From Comamonadaceae bacterium (GTDB taxonomy: Bacteria; Pseudomonadota; Gammaproteobacteria; Burkholderiales; Burkholderiaceae_C): DNA of 64,000 nt. Numbering within the stretch: position 1 is the first letter of the stretch; every line of letters starts with the position of its first letter. The notes under the pieces were generated by a model. The model worked only from the letters and a program-made list of their open reading frames with translations. It was not told where the DNA came from and made no database searches. The stretch lies in the NCBI GenBank assembly GCA_027488985.1, contig JAIYAR010000006.1, positions 115,750-179,749 of the forward strand, written 5' to 3'. The translations under genes were made by a program, and so were the position numbers. This document shows positions 22,993 through 30,598 of the stretch, piece by piece.

Positions 22993-23607
22993 ATGGGCAG
23001 CCTTTACAGCGAACACCGCACCTGGCTGCACGCCGTGCCCGCCGGCTGGAAGCTGGGCCTGCTGGTGGTCTTGAGCACGGGTATTTTCTGGATTCAATCG
23101 CCTGCCATGCTCGGTATGGCTTGTGCACTCTGCGTTGGCCTGTACCTGTCACTGGGCAAAGCTATGGCTCAGGGGCACAGGTTGCTGCGTGGCTTGCTCA
23201 TTGCGGGGGCGCTGGTGCTGCTCTTCCACGCTGTGTTGCAGCAGCCTCTGGTGGGGGTGGTTAGCGTGCTACGTATGGCCGGAGCTTCGCTGCTCAGCAT
23301 CGCTCTCACACTCACCACCCGCAGCGGCGAGCTGCAAGACGTGCTTGAGCGGCTGCTCAGGCCACTGCAGCGCTTCGGCGTCCGCTCGGACCGATTTGCG
23401 CTGCAACTCGCCCTCATGCTGCGATTCATTGAACATTTCTTTGCCGTGTGGAAGCGTTTGGACGATTCGCACCGGCTACGCACCGGCAAGGGTGGTGGCC
23501 TGCGACTGCTGGCGCCCTTGACCATCCAAATGCTGCAAACCGCGCGCCGGGTAGCAGACACGCTCGACGTCCGATTCAGCGAACCGCCGAACTCAAAGAC
23601 ACGATAA
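22993..23607 (+). CDS. bioN: Biotin ECF-type transporter, transmembrane protein BioN
   Basis: The T-component of the biotin energy-coupling factor transporter, with 204 residues. It shows the EcfT/CbiQ layout: HAVPAGWKLGLLVVLSTGIFWI at the N terminus, several membrane helices up to residue about 105, and then the cytoplasmic coupling helices. The two EcfT Ala-Arg-Gly-like motifs appear in degenerate form as MAGASLLSI and LLRPLQRFGVRSDRFALQLALMLRFIEHF. It is shorter than many EcfT proteins, as is usual for BioN. It starts three bases after the bioM stop and ends eight bases before bioY, so the three genes form one translational unit. It transmits ATP-driven movement from BioM to BioY. Confidence 0.88.
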   Translation: MGSLYSEHRTWLHAVPAGWKLGLLVVLSTGIFWIQSPAMLGMACALCVGLYLSLGKAMAQGHRLLRGLLIAGALVLLFHAVLQQPLVGVVSVLRMAGASLLSIALTLTTRSGELQDVLERLLRPLQRFGVRSDRFALQLALMLRFIEHFFAVWKRLDDSHRLRTGKGGGLRLLAPLTIQMLQTARRVADTLDVRFSEPPNSKTR

Positions 23608-23615
23608 TTGCCCTC

Positions 23616-24182
23616 ATGCAACGTAACCATTCCATCGCTCTCGTCGCCCTGTTTGCCGCCCTCATGGCGGTGCTGGGCCTGATCCCCAAAATCGACTTGC
23701 CCTTTGGCGTGCCCATCACACTGCAAACCTTGGGCGTCATGCTCGCCGGCTGCCTGTTGGGCCCCCGCCTCGCCTTACGGGCACTGGTGTTGTTCTTGGT
23801 GGCAGTAGCCATCGGCCTGCCCCTGCTCTCCGGCGGTCGTGGCGGCTTCGGCGTTTTCACTACGCCTGCAGCAGGCTATTTGTTGGCATGGCCGCTGGGT
23901 GCTTTCGTGACCGGCTTGGTCATGCACACGCTGCCCGCAAGCTCACCGCGCCGCGTAGCGCTGAGTGCCTTTGTGGCGTCTGCACTGGGCGGCCTCTTGG
24001 TCATCCACGCGAGCGGCGTAGTCGGTCTGATGAAAATCGCCGGCATGAGCTTCTCCCAAGCGTTGATCGCCACCAGCGCGTTCGTGCCCGGTGACCTGAT
24101 CAAGTGTGTGCTCACCGCCGTGGTGTGCCACACCGTGGCCCGTGGCCTGCCCGACTGGAAGTTCGGCAAACAAGGCGCCTGA
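23616..24182 (+). CDS. bioY: Biotin transporter substrate-binding protein BioY
   Basis: The S-component of the biotin transporter, 188 residues with about six membrane helices. The BioY features are visible: ALFAALMAVLGLIPKIDLPFGVPITLQTLGVMLAGCLLGPR near the N terminus, GLPLLSGGRGGFGVFTTPAAGYLLAWPLGAFVTG in the middle, and FVPGDLIKCVLTAVV at the last helix. BioY binds biotin with high affinity and alone can have transport activity. The ATG at 23616 is favoured over upstream in-frame starts because those lie inside bioN. The stop TGA shares its A with the ATG of the next gene, so the ligase is translationally coupled to bioY. Confidence 0.93.
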   Translation: MQRNHSIALVALFAALMAVLGLIPKIDLPFGVPITLQTLGVMLAGCLLGPRLALRALVLFLVAVAIGLPLLSGGRGGFGVFTTPAAGYLLAWPLGAFVTGLVMHTLPASSPRRVALSAFVASALGGLLVIHASGVVGLMKIAGMSFSQALIATSAFVPGDLIKCVLTAVVCHTVARGLPDWKFGKQGA

Positions 24183-25597
24183 TGGCTGAGACCCCGGAGC
24201 TGGTGCACAGCAGGCTATCCCGCTGGGCCCGGGACCGGGGAACGGCGCTCGCCATCCAAAGCGAAGCCGGCGATATCACTTTCGCGGAGTTGGCTCAGCA
24301 AGTACAAGCCCACGCAGAGGGTTTGTATCGCTCACGCGCACCAGCCACTGTGTTGCAAGACAGCGGCCTGCCGCTGCTTCAACGTTTAACTGCTTTTCTG
24401 GGCACCATTTCCAGCGGCCGTTGTGCTGCCGTGAGCGACCCGGCCTGGCCGGAAGCCGTCTTGACTGCAGTGCGCGCCAACCTGCCCGATCCGCCCTGCG
24501 ACAGCGCCGCGCCCACCCCACTCAGCCCTTTCTACACGGGCTTTACCTCCGGCAGCACCGGCCTGCCCAAAGGCTTCCGGCGACATCACCGTTCGTGGAC
24601 TGAGAGTTTCGATCTGTGCCTGCGCACTTTCGGGGACGCGGCTTCTACCCGCATCCTCGCACCGGGGCGGGATTCGCATTCCCTCTTTCTCTTTGGCATG
24701 TTGCTGGGCTTGTGGACGGGCGCTGGCGTGGTGGTGCAAGAGCAGTTTTCAGCTTCTGCAGCGCTGGCCACTTTGGCCACGGGGCAAACACCCTGCCTGG
24801 TCGCGGTGCCTAGCCAGTTGTTGCTGATGCTGGAGTGGGCCGCGCACCGCAAATTGCCCCCGGTGCGTGGCGTACGTCTCATCCTGATCAGTGGTGCACG
24901 CTGGACACGCAGCCGTACCCCGGACTTGCAAGCGCTGTTTCCCCAGGCGCGCATCATCGAGTTTTATGGTGCCTCCGAGACCAGCTTCATCGCCTGGACC
25001 GAGACCCACCCCGACCTGCCCGACGCCTGTGTGGGCCGACCGTTTGAGACCGTAGAGCTGGATGTGCGTGGTGCCACACCGGACAGCCTGGACGGCCTGA
25101 TCTATGTGCGCAGCCCCATGCTGTTCATGGACTACGTGGGCGCCGCCCACGACCACACCGCCGCCCTACGCGATGGCGACTGGGTCTGCGTACGCGACCT
25201 AGGGCACCTGGACGATCAGGGCCGCTTGTGGGTGGCCGGGCGCGAGAGCCGCATGCTGGTTACCCTGGCCAAAAAACTGTTTCCGGAAGAACTGGAAGCC
25301 GTGCTGGAAGCCCACCCCGCCATTGCCCGCGCATCGGTGCATGGGCTGCCGGATGGCCAGCGCGGTGTGCAGATCGTGGCGATCATCCAGTGGGCGGCCG
25401 GCAACGAACAAGCCGACCTGCATGCCCTGCAAAGCTGGTGTCGCAGCCGGCTTGAAGCCTTCAAGGTACCGCGCCAACTTTGGGTCCATGCTGATTGGGC
25501 CTTCACGGCCAGCGGCAAGACGGACCACCCGGCATTGAGCCGCACCCTGCCACCTCACCTGCAAGAGGCTGCGCCATGCCTGACACCTCTGCGTTGA
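24182..25597 (+). CDS. AMP-dependent acyl-CoA synthetase/ligase coupled to bioY (YhfT-like)
   Basis: An ANL-superfamily adenylating enzyme of 471 residues, shorter than standard acyl-CoA synthetases (about 550). The P-loop is FTSGSTGLPKGFRR near residue 122, followed by EFYGASETSF (A5), DGDWVCVRDLGHLDDQGRLWVAGRESRML (A7-A8 hinge) and the C-terminal catalytic Lys in the segment ending TASGKTDHPAL. It should activate a carboxylic acid with ATP and CoA. The ATG overlaps the bioY stop, and the thiolase gene overlaps its 3' end by 22 bases. This order matches the B. subtilis yhfU(bioY)-yhfT-yhfS cluster of the BirA regulon, so a role in providing or salvaging a biotin precursor such as pimelate is plausible but unproven. 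Confidence 0.85.
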   Translation: MAETPELVHSRLSRWARDRGTALAIQSEAGDITFAELAQQVQAHAEGLYRSRAPATVLQDSGLPLLQRLTAFLGTISSGRCAAVSDPAWPEAVLTAVRANLPDPPCDSAAPTPLSPFYTGFTSGSTGLPKGFRRHHRSWTESFDLCLRTFGDAASTRILAPGRDSHSLFLFGMLLGLWTGAGVVVQEQFSASAALATLATGQTPCLVAVPSQLLLMLEWAAHRKLPPVRGVRLILISGARWTRSRTPDLQALFPQARIIEFYGASETSFIAWTETHPDLPDACVGRPFETVELDVRGATPDSLDGLIYVRSPMLFMDYVGAAHDHTAALRDGDWVCVRDLGHLDDQGRLWVAGRESRMLVTLAKKLFPEELEAVLEAHPAIARASVHGLPDGQRGVQIVAIIQWAAGNEQADLHALQSWCRSRLEAFKVPRQLWVHADWAFTASGKTDHPALSRTLPPHLQEAAPCLTPLR

Positions 25598-26760
25598 TCG
25601 CGGCTTGGGCCCGCAGTGCGGTTGCGCCGCACGGTGGCGCCTTCCGTCATTTGCATGCCCATGAGATCGGAGCCCCAGTGTTGCAAGCGCTGTTGGAGCG
25701 CGCCGGCATACCGGCCAGTGCGGTGGATACCGTGGTCTTGGGCAACGCGCTGGGAGCAGGCGGCAACCCCGCGCGCATGGTGGCACTGGCTGCCGGGCTA
25801 CCGGACCGTTGCGCTGCGTTTTCTGTTGACACCCAGTGCTGCGCCGGACTGGATGCGGTGGCCGCTGCCGCCGGGCTGCTCGCTAGCGGCCAGGCGGAGG
25901 TGGTGGTGGCTGGGGGCGTCGAGGCCTGGAGCCGCGCGCCCATAAGGCAGCACCGCCCCCTGGTGACCGGAGAACCCGCCACACCCTACGAGCGTCCCGC
26001 TTTTGCCCCCGACCCTGCGCGCGACCCCGACTTGCTGCAAGCGGCTGCGGACTATGCGTCCGCCCACCACATCAGCCGAGCCCAGCAAGACGCCTACGCC
26101 CTGCACAGCCACGAACGGGCTTTGGCGCACCGCGAGCTGCTAGCAGGTGAGATTGTGGCCGTGGGTGGACTGCCATCGGATGCCTACCCGCGTGCCATGC
26201 GTCCTGCTGCGGCTGCCCGGCTGCCGGTGCAAGCGGTGGGCGCTCAGACAGATGCAGGCACAGCACCCATGGACTGCGCCGTCAGCACCCTGGCTATTTC
26301 CACCCGCGCTGATGGCGCGGCCATGGTGCTGCTGATGACGGAAGCCGCAGCCCGCAAACATGGCGTAAGCCCTGCCGCGCAATGGCGGGCCAGTGCATCG
26401 GTAGGCCTGGACCCCGCCATGCCGCTCTTGGCCGCCGAAGCGGCCACGCGGGCGGTATTGCAACGTGCCAACCTGCAAACCGCCAGTGACTGCGAGGTAA
26501 TCGAACTGCACGATGCATTTTCCGTCCAAGGGCTGGCCTATTGCACGGCTTTGGGGCTGAGCCCGGACTCCATCAACCGGCAGGGCGGAGGCATCGCGCG
26601 GGGCCACCCCATTGGCGCGTCAGGGGCGATTGCCTTGGTGCGGGTGTTGGCAGATTTGCAGCGCCTGGGCCGCCCGGGTGCTTTGGGCTTGGCGGCGGTG
26701 GCTGGCGCAGGCGGCATTGGCGCCGCTACGTTAGTAGAGTGGCTAGGCGAAACGGCTTAG
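25576..26760 (+). CDS. Thiolase-family protein of the bioMNY operon (YhfS-like), second catalytic Cys missing
   Basis: A thiolase-fold protein of 394 residues, the last gene of the biotin transport operon. The nucleophile region reads VDTQCCAGLDA (Cys88 aligned with the thiolase acyl-carrier Cys) and the catalytic His is in GGGIARGHPIGASGA. The usual C-terminal CxGGG motif with the proton-transferring Cys is replaced by LAAVAGAGGIGAA, without cysteine. The family uses that Cys for Claisen condensation or thiolysis, so this enzyme may catalyse a different step or act only as an acyl transferase. The ATG at 25576 (MPDTSALIAAWARS) fits the family start. It overlaps the ligase gene and ends four bases into the convergent nitroreductase gene. 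Confidence 0.82.
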   Translation: MPDTSALIAAWARSAVAPHGGAFRHLHAHEIGAPVLQALLERAGIPASAVDTVVLGNALGAGGNPARMVALAAGLPDRCAAFSVDTQCCAGLDAVAAAAGLLASGQAEVVVAGGVEAWSRAPIRQHRPLVTGEPATPYERPAFAPDPARDPDLLQAAADYASAHHISRAQQDAYALHSHERALAHRELLAGEIVAVGGLPSDAYPRAMRPAAAARLPVQAVGAQTDAGTAPMDCAVSTLAISTRADGAAMVLLMTEAAARKHGVSPAAQWRASASVGLDPAMPLLAAEAATRAVLQRANLQTASDCEVIELHDAFSVQGLAYCTALGLSPDSINRQGGGIARGHPIGASGAIALVRVLADLQRLGRPGALGLAAVAGAGGIGAATLVEWLGETA

Positions 26761-27434
26761 CCGACCACCTTGTAAAAGCTGTCCACGTCGATGCGGCTGG
26801 TCCGCGTGCGGTTGACCGGTGCAGCTTCATCAGCGTACCCCAGGGCCACGCCACACACGATGTGGCTCTCCGGCCCCAGCCCCAGGTGCTTGCGCACCAG
26901 GCCGGGGTATGACGCCAGCGCGCCAATGGCGCAGCTGGCCAACCCGCGGGACTGCGCCGCCAACAACAGGCCGTACAGGGCCATACCTAAATCCATGAAG
27001 CTGCCGCTGCCCAAGCCCCGCTCGATGGTCACGACCAGCGCCACCGGCGCATCAAAGAAACGGAAGTTGCGCTCAAACTGCTGGTCGCGTCCGGTGCGGT
27101 CTTCGCGGGCAATGCCTATGCTGTCGTAGAGTGCACGGGCCGCGGCCACCTGCCGGCGGCGCAAATAGCCGGGCATGGGGTCGGGAAAGTAGCTGTAGTC
27201 CTCGGCCTCGGCGCTGCCTTCGCAGTAGGCCGCAGACATGGCTTGCGACAAGGCCTCGCGCACCGCGCCACGTACCTGAATGAAATTGCCCGGCTGCAAA
27301 TTAGCGCCACTGGGCGCCAAACGCGCATTGACGAGCAGGTCGTGCAACAAGGCATCGGGCACCGGCTGGCCGGTAAATCCGCGCACTGAAGTGCGGGCGC
27401 GCGCCAAGGCGGTGAAGGAGTCGACTTCCAACAT
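26757..27434 (-). CDS. Nitroreductase family protein
   Basis: An FMN-dependent NAD(P)H oxidoreductase of 225 residues. Family marks are ARARTSVRGFTGQPVPDALLHDLLVNARLAPSGANLQP at the N terminus, with the Arg and Ser contacts to FMN, and the later MALYGLLLAAQSRGLASCAIGAL helix, a typical dimer and FMN phosphate region. Members reduce nitroaromatics, quinones or enones; the physiological substrate is not predictable. The gene is convergent with the thiolase and overlaps it by four bases. The 2-hydroxyacid dehydrogenase gene lies five bases upstream, so those two are probably cotranscribed. Confidence 0.9.
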   Translation of the reverse strand: MLEVDSFTALARARTSVRGFTGQPVPDALLHDLLVNARLAPSGANLQPGNFIQVRGAVREALSQAMSAAYCEGSAEAEDYSYFPDPMPGYLRRRQVAAARALYDSIGIAREDRTGRDQQFERNFRFFDAPVALVVTIERGLGSGSFMDLGMALYGLLLAAQSRGLASCAIGALASYPGLVRKHLGLGPESHIVCGVALGYADEAAPVNRTRTSRIDVDSFYKVVG

Positions 27435-27439
27435 GCCGC

Positions 27440-28369
27440 TCAGTAGCCCCGCCCGGCATCCACCAACCCTGCCACCGACTGCCCGCTTTGCAGCGCTGCA
27501 ATCTTGCGGGCGATCTGGGCAATGCTTTCCGAACGCAGGGTGCGCGCCGAGGTATGTGGCGTCACCGTGATCTTGGGGTGCGCCCAGAAAGCATGGCCTT
27601 TGGGTAGCGGCTCCACACGGAAGACGTCCAGCGTGGCACCTGCAAGATGGCCGCTGTCGATGGCGGCGAGCAAATCGGCATCTACCACGTGGGCACCACG
27701 GGCCACATTAATCACATAGCCACCGGGGCGGATATGAGCCAGTGTGCGGGCATTGAGAATGCTGTCTGTCTCCGGGGTCAGGGGCAGCAGGCACACCACG
27801 ATGCGGCTGGCCGCCAGAAAGTCCTTCAGCTGCGCCTCCCCATGGAAGCAATGCACACCGTCCAGCGCTTTGGAGGAACGGCTCCAGCCATTCACCGGAA
27901 AATCAAACTGCGCCACCGCCTTGGCCACCCGCTCGCCCAACACGCCCAGCCCCAGCACGCCAACTGGGTAGTCCACCCGGCTGCGCGGTTTACGGAAGGA
28001 CCATTTGCCGTTGTCCATATCGGCCTCGTAGCCATCGAACTCACGGAAGTGGCGGATCACCGCGTGGCACACATACTCCGCCATTTGCACCGACATGCCG
28101 GCATCGTCCAAGCGAATGACGGGCACACCGGCAGGCAGGTTCAGCTTCATCAGGGCGTCGACGCCGGCACCGGTATTGAAGATGGCCTTCAAGCCTTGTT
28201 GCTCGTCCAGCATTTGTTGCGGAGGCTTCCACACCACGGCGTAGTCCGCCGCCGGTGCGCCGGGCTGCCAGAGGGTGACCTCGGCACCGGGAATGGCGGC
28301 CTGCAGGCCGGGAATCCAAGTGGCCTCGTCGAAATCGGCCGAATAGTAGGTAATGCGCAAAGAACTCAT
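27440..28369 (-). CDS. Glyoxylate/hydroxypyruvate reductase A (GhrA-like) 2-hydroxyacid dehydrogenase
   Basis: An NAD(P)H-dependent reductase of glyoxylate or hydroxypyruvate, 309 residues. The nucleotide-binding motif is VGVLGLGVLGERVAKAV near residue 137. The catalytic Arg is in VINVARGAHVVD, the Glu in DVFRVEPLPKGHAFW and the His in TVTPHTSART, the arrangement of the D-2-hydroxyacid dehydrogenase family, with the GhrA-type spacing around AGVDALM. The ATG at 28369 (MSSLRITYYSAD) is selected; a start at 28408 would overlap the upstream liuD gene by four bases and adds residues not seen in the family. It follows the liuD stop closely on the same strand. Confidence 0.9.
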   Translation of the reverse strand: MSSLRITYYSADFDEATWIPGLQAAIPGAEVTLWQPGAPAADYAVVWKPPQQMLDEQQGLKAIFNTGAGVDALMKLNLPAGVPVIRLDDAGMSVQMAEYVCHAVIRHFREFDGYEADMDNGKWSFRKPRSRVDYPVGVLGLGVLGERVAKAVAQFDFPVNGWSRSSKALDGVHCFHGEAQLKDFLAASRIVVCLLPLTPETDSILNARTLAHIRPGGYVINVARGAHVVDADLLAAIDSGHLAGATLDVFRVEPLPKGHAFWAHPKITVTPHTSARTLRSESIAQIARKIAALQSGQSVAGLVDAGRGY

Positions 28370-28404
28370 ACCCGCATTTTCACCGCAGCGCAGGCTGCCT
28401 TCAT

Positions 28405-30441
28405 TCAAGCGGGGACAGCCATGCGCAACAGTTCGCTGCCCTCGGTCACCTGGTCGCCCGGCGCGAACAGCAGTTCGTCCACCGTGCCATCGGCCGGCGC
28501 GGCAATGGTGTGCTCCATCTTCATGGCCTCCATCACGGCAAGGGCCTGACCTTTCTTGACGACATCGCCCGCCTTCACCGCGAACGACACCACTTTGCCG
28601 GGCATGGGTGCGGTCAGGCGGCCGCCTTCAGCCTGTGCATCACCGGCGTGGGCAAGGGCATCAATCGCTATGATTTGTGTAGCGCCTCGCGCATTGAATA
28701 TGAGTGCCACCGGCCCATTTGCATACACATTCACCAAACTGCGCTGCTCACCGAGGCGCACATCCAATGCATCGCCTTGGGCGGCCCATTGCAGGGGATA
28801 GGTCCGCCCGCCGACCGTCATCTCCAGCGTGCCACCTCGCACCGTGCGCAACAAGGCGGTGTGAGCCTCGCCGGAGTATTCGAGCGCAAAGCTCCGCACC
28901 TGCGCGCCGTGGGACTTCCAGCCATCGCGCTGCGCCCAGGGGTCTTGCCAGCCACGGGCGTCGGGTTGCGCGGCTTGGCGTTCTCCCGTCTGCAATGTGT
29001 GGGCAATCAGGGCAGCCGCGGCCACGGACAGGCCCACTTTGTCTTGGTGGAACAAGGCGTCTGCTTCGCGCGGAATCAGCGCCGTATCCAGTTGGGCGGC
29101 TGCAAACGAGGCGCTAGTGGTCACGTGGCGCAGAAACTGCACATTGGTCGCCAGACCCACGATGTGGGTTTGGGCTAATGCAGAATCCAAGCGGGCCAGT
29201 GCCTCGGCGCGGGTGGCACCATGCACGATCAGCTTGGCCACCATGGAGTCGTAAAACGGGCTGATGGCATCGCCCTCACGCACACCGGAGTCCACCCGCA
29301 CGCCGTGCTCTGCCCGCGCGAAGCTCACATGGGACGGGAGGCCATAGACATGCAATAACCCGGTGGCCGGCAGGAAGTTGTTGTCCGGGTTCTCGGCGCA
29401 AATGCGGGCCTCGATCGCATGGCCATGGATCTGCAATTGGTCTTGGCGCAATGGCAGCGGCTCGCCACTGGCCACGCGCAGTTGCCACTCCACCAAGTCC
29501 AGCCCGGTGATGGCCTCTGTCACGGGGTGCTCCACCTGCAGGCGGGTGTTCATCTCCATGAAATAGAACTTCATGGCCTCGGGGTGCTCGTAGCCGCCGG
29601 GCTGCTCCACGATGAATTCCACGGTGCCAGCACCCACATAGCTCACCGCACGGGCGGCCTCCACCGCGGCCTGGCCCATCTGGGCGCGCAATGCGGGCGT
29701 CATGCCCGGTGCGGGGGCCTCTTCCAGCACCTTCTGGTGGCGGCGCTGCACCGAGCAGTCGCGCTCGAACAGGTACACATAGTTCCCGTGCGTGTCGCCG
29801 AACACCTGAATCTCGATATGGCGCGGACGCTGCACATACTTCTCAATCAGCACCGCGTCGTCACCAAAGCTGTTGATCGCCTCGCGCTTGCACGATGCCA
29901 GCGCGTCGGCAAAGTCTTCTGACTTGTCCACCGCGCGCATGCCCTTGCCGCCACCTCCCGCGCTGGCCTTGATGAGCACCGGGTACCCAATGCGGTCTGC
30001 TTCGCGCTGCAGTAGCGTGGCGTCCTGGTCCTTGCCGTGGTAGCCCGGCACCAATGGCACACAGGCCTTTTCCATCAGCTGCTTGGACTCGGCTTTCAGG
30101 CCCATGGCCTGGATGGCGCTGGCAGGCGGCCCGATGAACACCAGACCCGCGGCAGCGCAAGCGTTGGCGAATTCCTCGTTCTCGCTCAGAAACCCATAGC
30201 CGGGGTGGATGGCCTGCGCGCCGGTGGCCTTGGCCGCTTCGATGATGCGCTCCCAACGCAGGTAACTGTCTTTCGGCGCGCTGCCGCCGATGTGCACCGC
30301 TTCATCACACGCCGCCACGTGCTTGGCATGCGCATCCGCATCGGAATACACCGCTACAGTTTTAATAGCTAGCCGCGCAGCTGTGGCGGCCACGCGGCAT
30401 GCGATTTCTCCGCGATTGGCGATAAGAATCTTATGAAACAT
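28405..30441 (-). CDS. liuD: 3-methylcrotonyl-CoA carboxylase, biotin-containing alpha subunit
   Basis: This subunit carboxylates biotin with ATP and bicarbonate and carries it to the LiuB carboxyltransferase in leucine degradation. It has 678 residues. The biotin carboxylase domain shows FHKILIANRGEIACRV, the ATP-grasp loop ASAGGGGKGMR, YFMEMNTRLQVEHPVTE and HAIEARICAE. The C-terminal biotinyl domain has the target Lys in VMEAMKMEHT. It could instead belong to a related acyl-CoA carboxylase, but the adjacent liuB supports methylcrotonyl-CoA. The ATG at 30441 fits the family. A family 1 repeat at 28664-28720 encodes part of the linker before the biotinyl domain, and 30346-30390 has repeat-like sequence inside the conserved N terminus. 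Confidence 0.92.
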   Translation of the reverse strand: MFHKILIANRGEIACRVAATAARLAIKTVAVYSDADAHAKHVAACDEAVHIGGSAPKDSYLRWERIIEAAKATGAQAIHPGYGFLSENEEFANACAAAGLVFIGPPASAIQAMGLKAESKQLMEKACVPLVPGYHGKDQDATLLQREADRIGYPVLIKASAGGGGKGMRAVDKSEDFADALASCKREAINSFGDDAVLIEKYVQRPRHIEIQVFGDTHGNYVYLFERDCSVQRRHQKVLEEAPAPGMTPALRAQMGQAAVEAARAVSYVGAGTVEFIVEQPGGYEHPEAMKFYFMEMNTRLQVEHPVTEAITGLDLVEWQLRVASGEPLPLRQDQLQIHGHAIEARICAENPDNNFLPATGLLHVYGLPSHVSFARAEHGVRVDSGVREGDAISPFYDSMVAKLIVHGATRAEALARLDSALAQTHIVGLATNVQFLRHVTTSASFAAAQLDTALIPREADALFHQDKVGLSVAAAALIAHTLQTGERQAAQPDARGWQDPWAQRDGWKSHGAQVRSFALEYSGEAHTALLRTVRGGTLEMTVGGRTYPLQWAAQGDALDVRLGEQRSLVNVYANGPVALIFNARGATQIIAIDALAHAGDAQAEGGRLTAPMPGKVVSFAVKAGDVVKKGQALAVMEAMKMEHTIAAPADGTVDELLFAPGDQVTEGSELLRMAVPA
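28664..28720 (+). repeat. Family 1 hairpin repeat inside liuD
   Basis: TCGCTATGATTTGTGTAGCG, CCTCGCGCATTGAATATGAG and TGCCACCGGCCCATTT follow the consensus over its full length. It encodes part of the linker before the biotinyl domain. Confidence 0.75.
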
Positions 30442-30499
30442 GCTGTACCTCCATCGCGGATAAATCGCCTGCATGCACTGCGTGCATCAAGCAATTGGG

Positions 30500-30562
30500 C
30501 TGTGCCACTGTGCCGCTGTGCGGCTGGTCTCCACGATTGGCGATGAGGATTTTGGTGAACAT
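30500..30562 (-). pseudogene. Relic of a biotin carboxylase (liuD-like) 5' end
   Basis: Starting with ATG at 30562 on the - strand, the frame reads MFTKILIANRGD and then loses similarity within a few codons. This is the signature start of biotin carboxylase subunits, and the intact liuD start 121 bases downstream reads MFHKILIANRGE. The relic lies between the hydrolase stop at 30599 and the real liuD start. It appears to be the leftover of a duplication or recombination at the 5' end of liuD, possibly the original start before the neighbouring hydrolase gene moved in. Confidence 0.65.
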
Positions 30563-30598
30563 AGGATTTCTTTGAAAAATGGAACGCGCCCGGCGCTC

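Noticed and set aside
30346-30390. Further family 1 repeat at the liuD 5' end (TTTTAATAGCTAGCCGCGCA)
   Set aside because: The sequence resembles the repeat, but it encodes ARLAIKTVAVYSD, a segment conserved in biotin carboxylases, so chance or codon choice may explain it. It was not listed as a copy.
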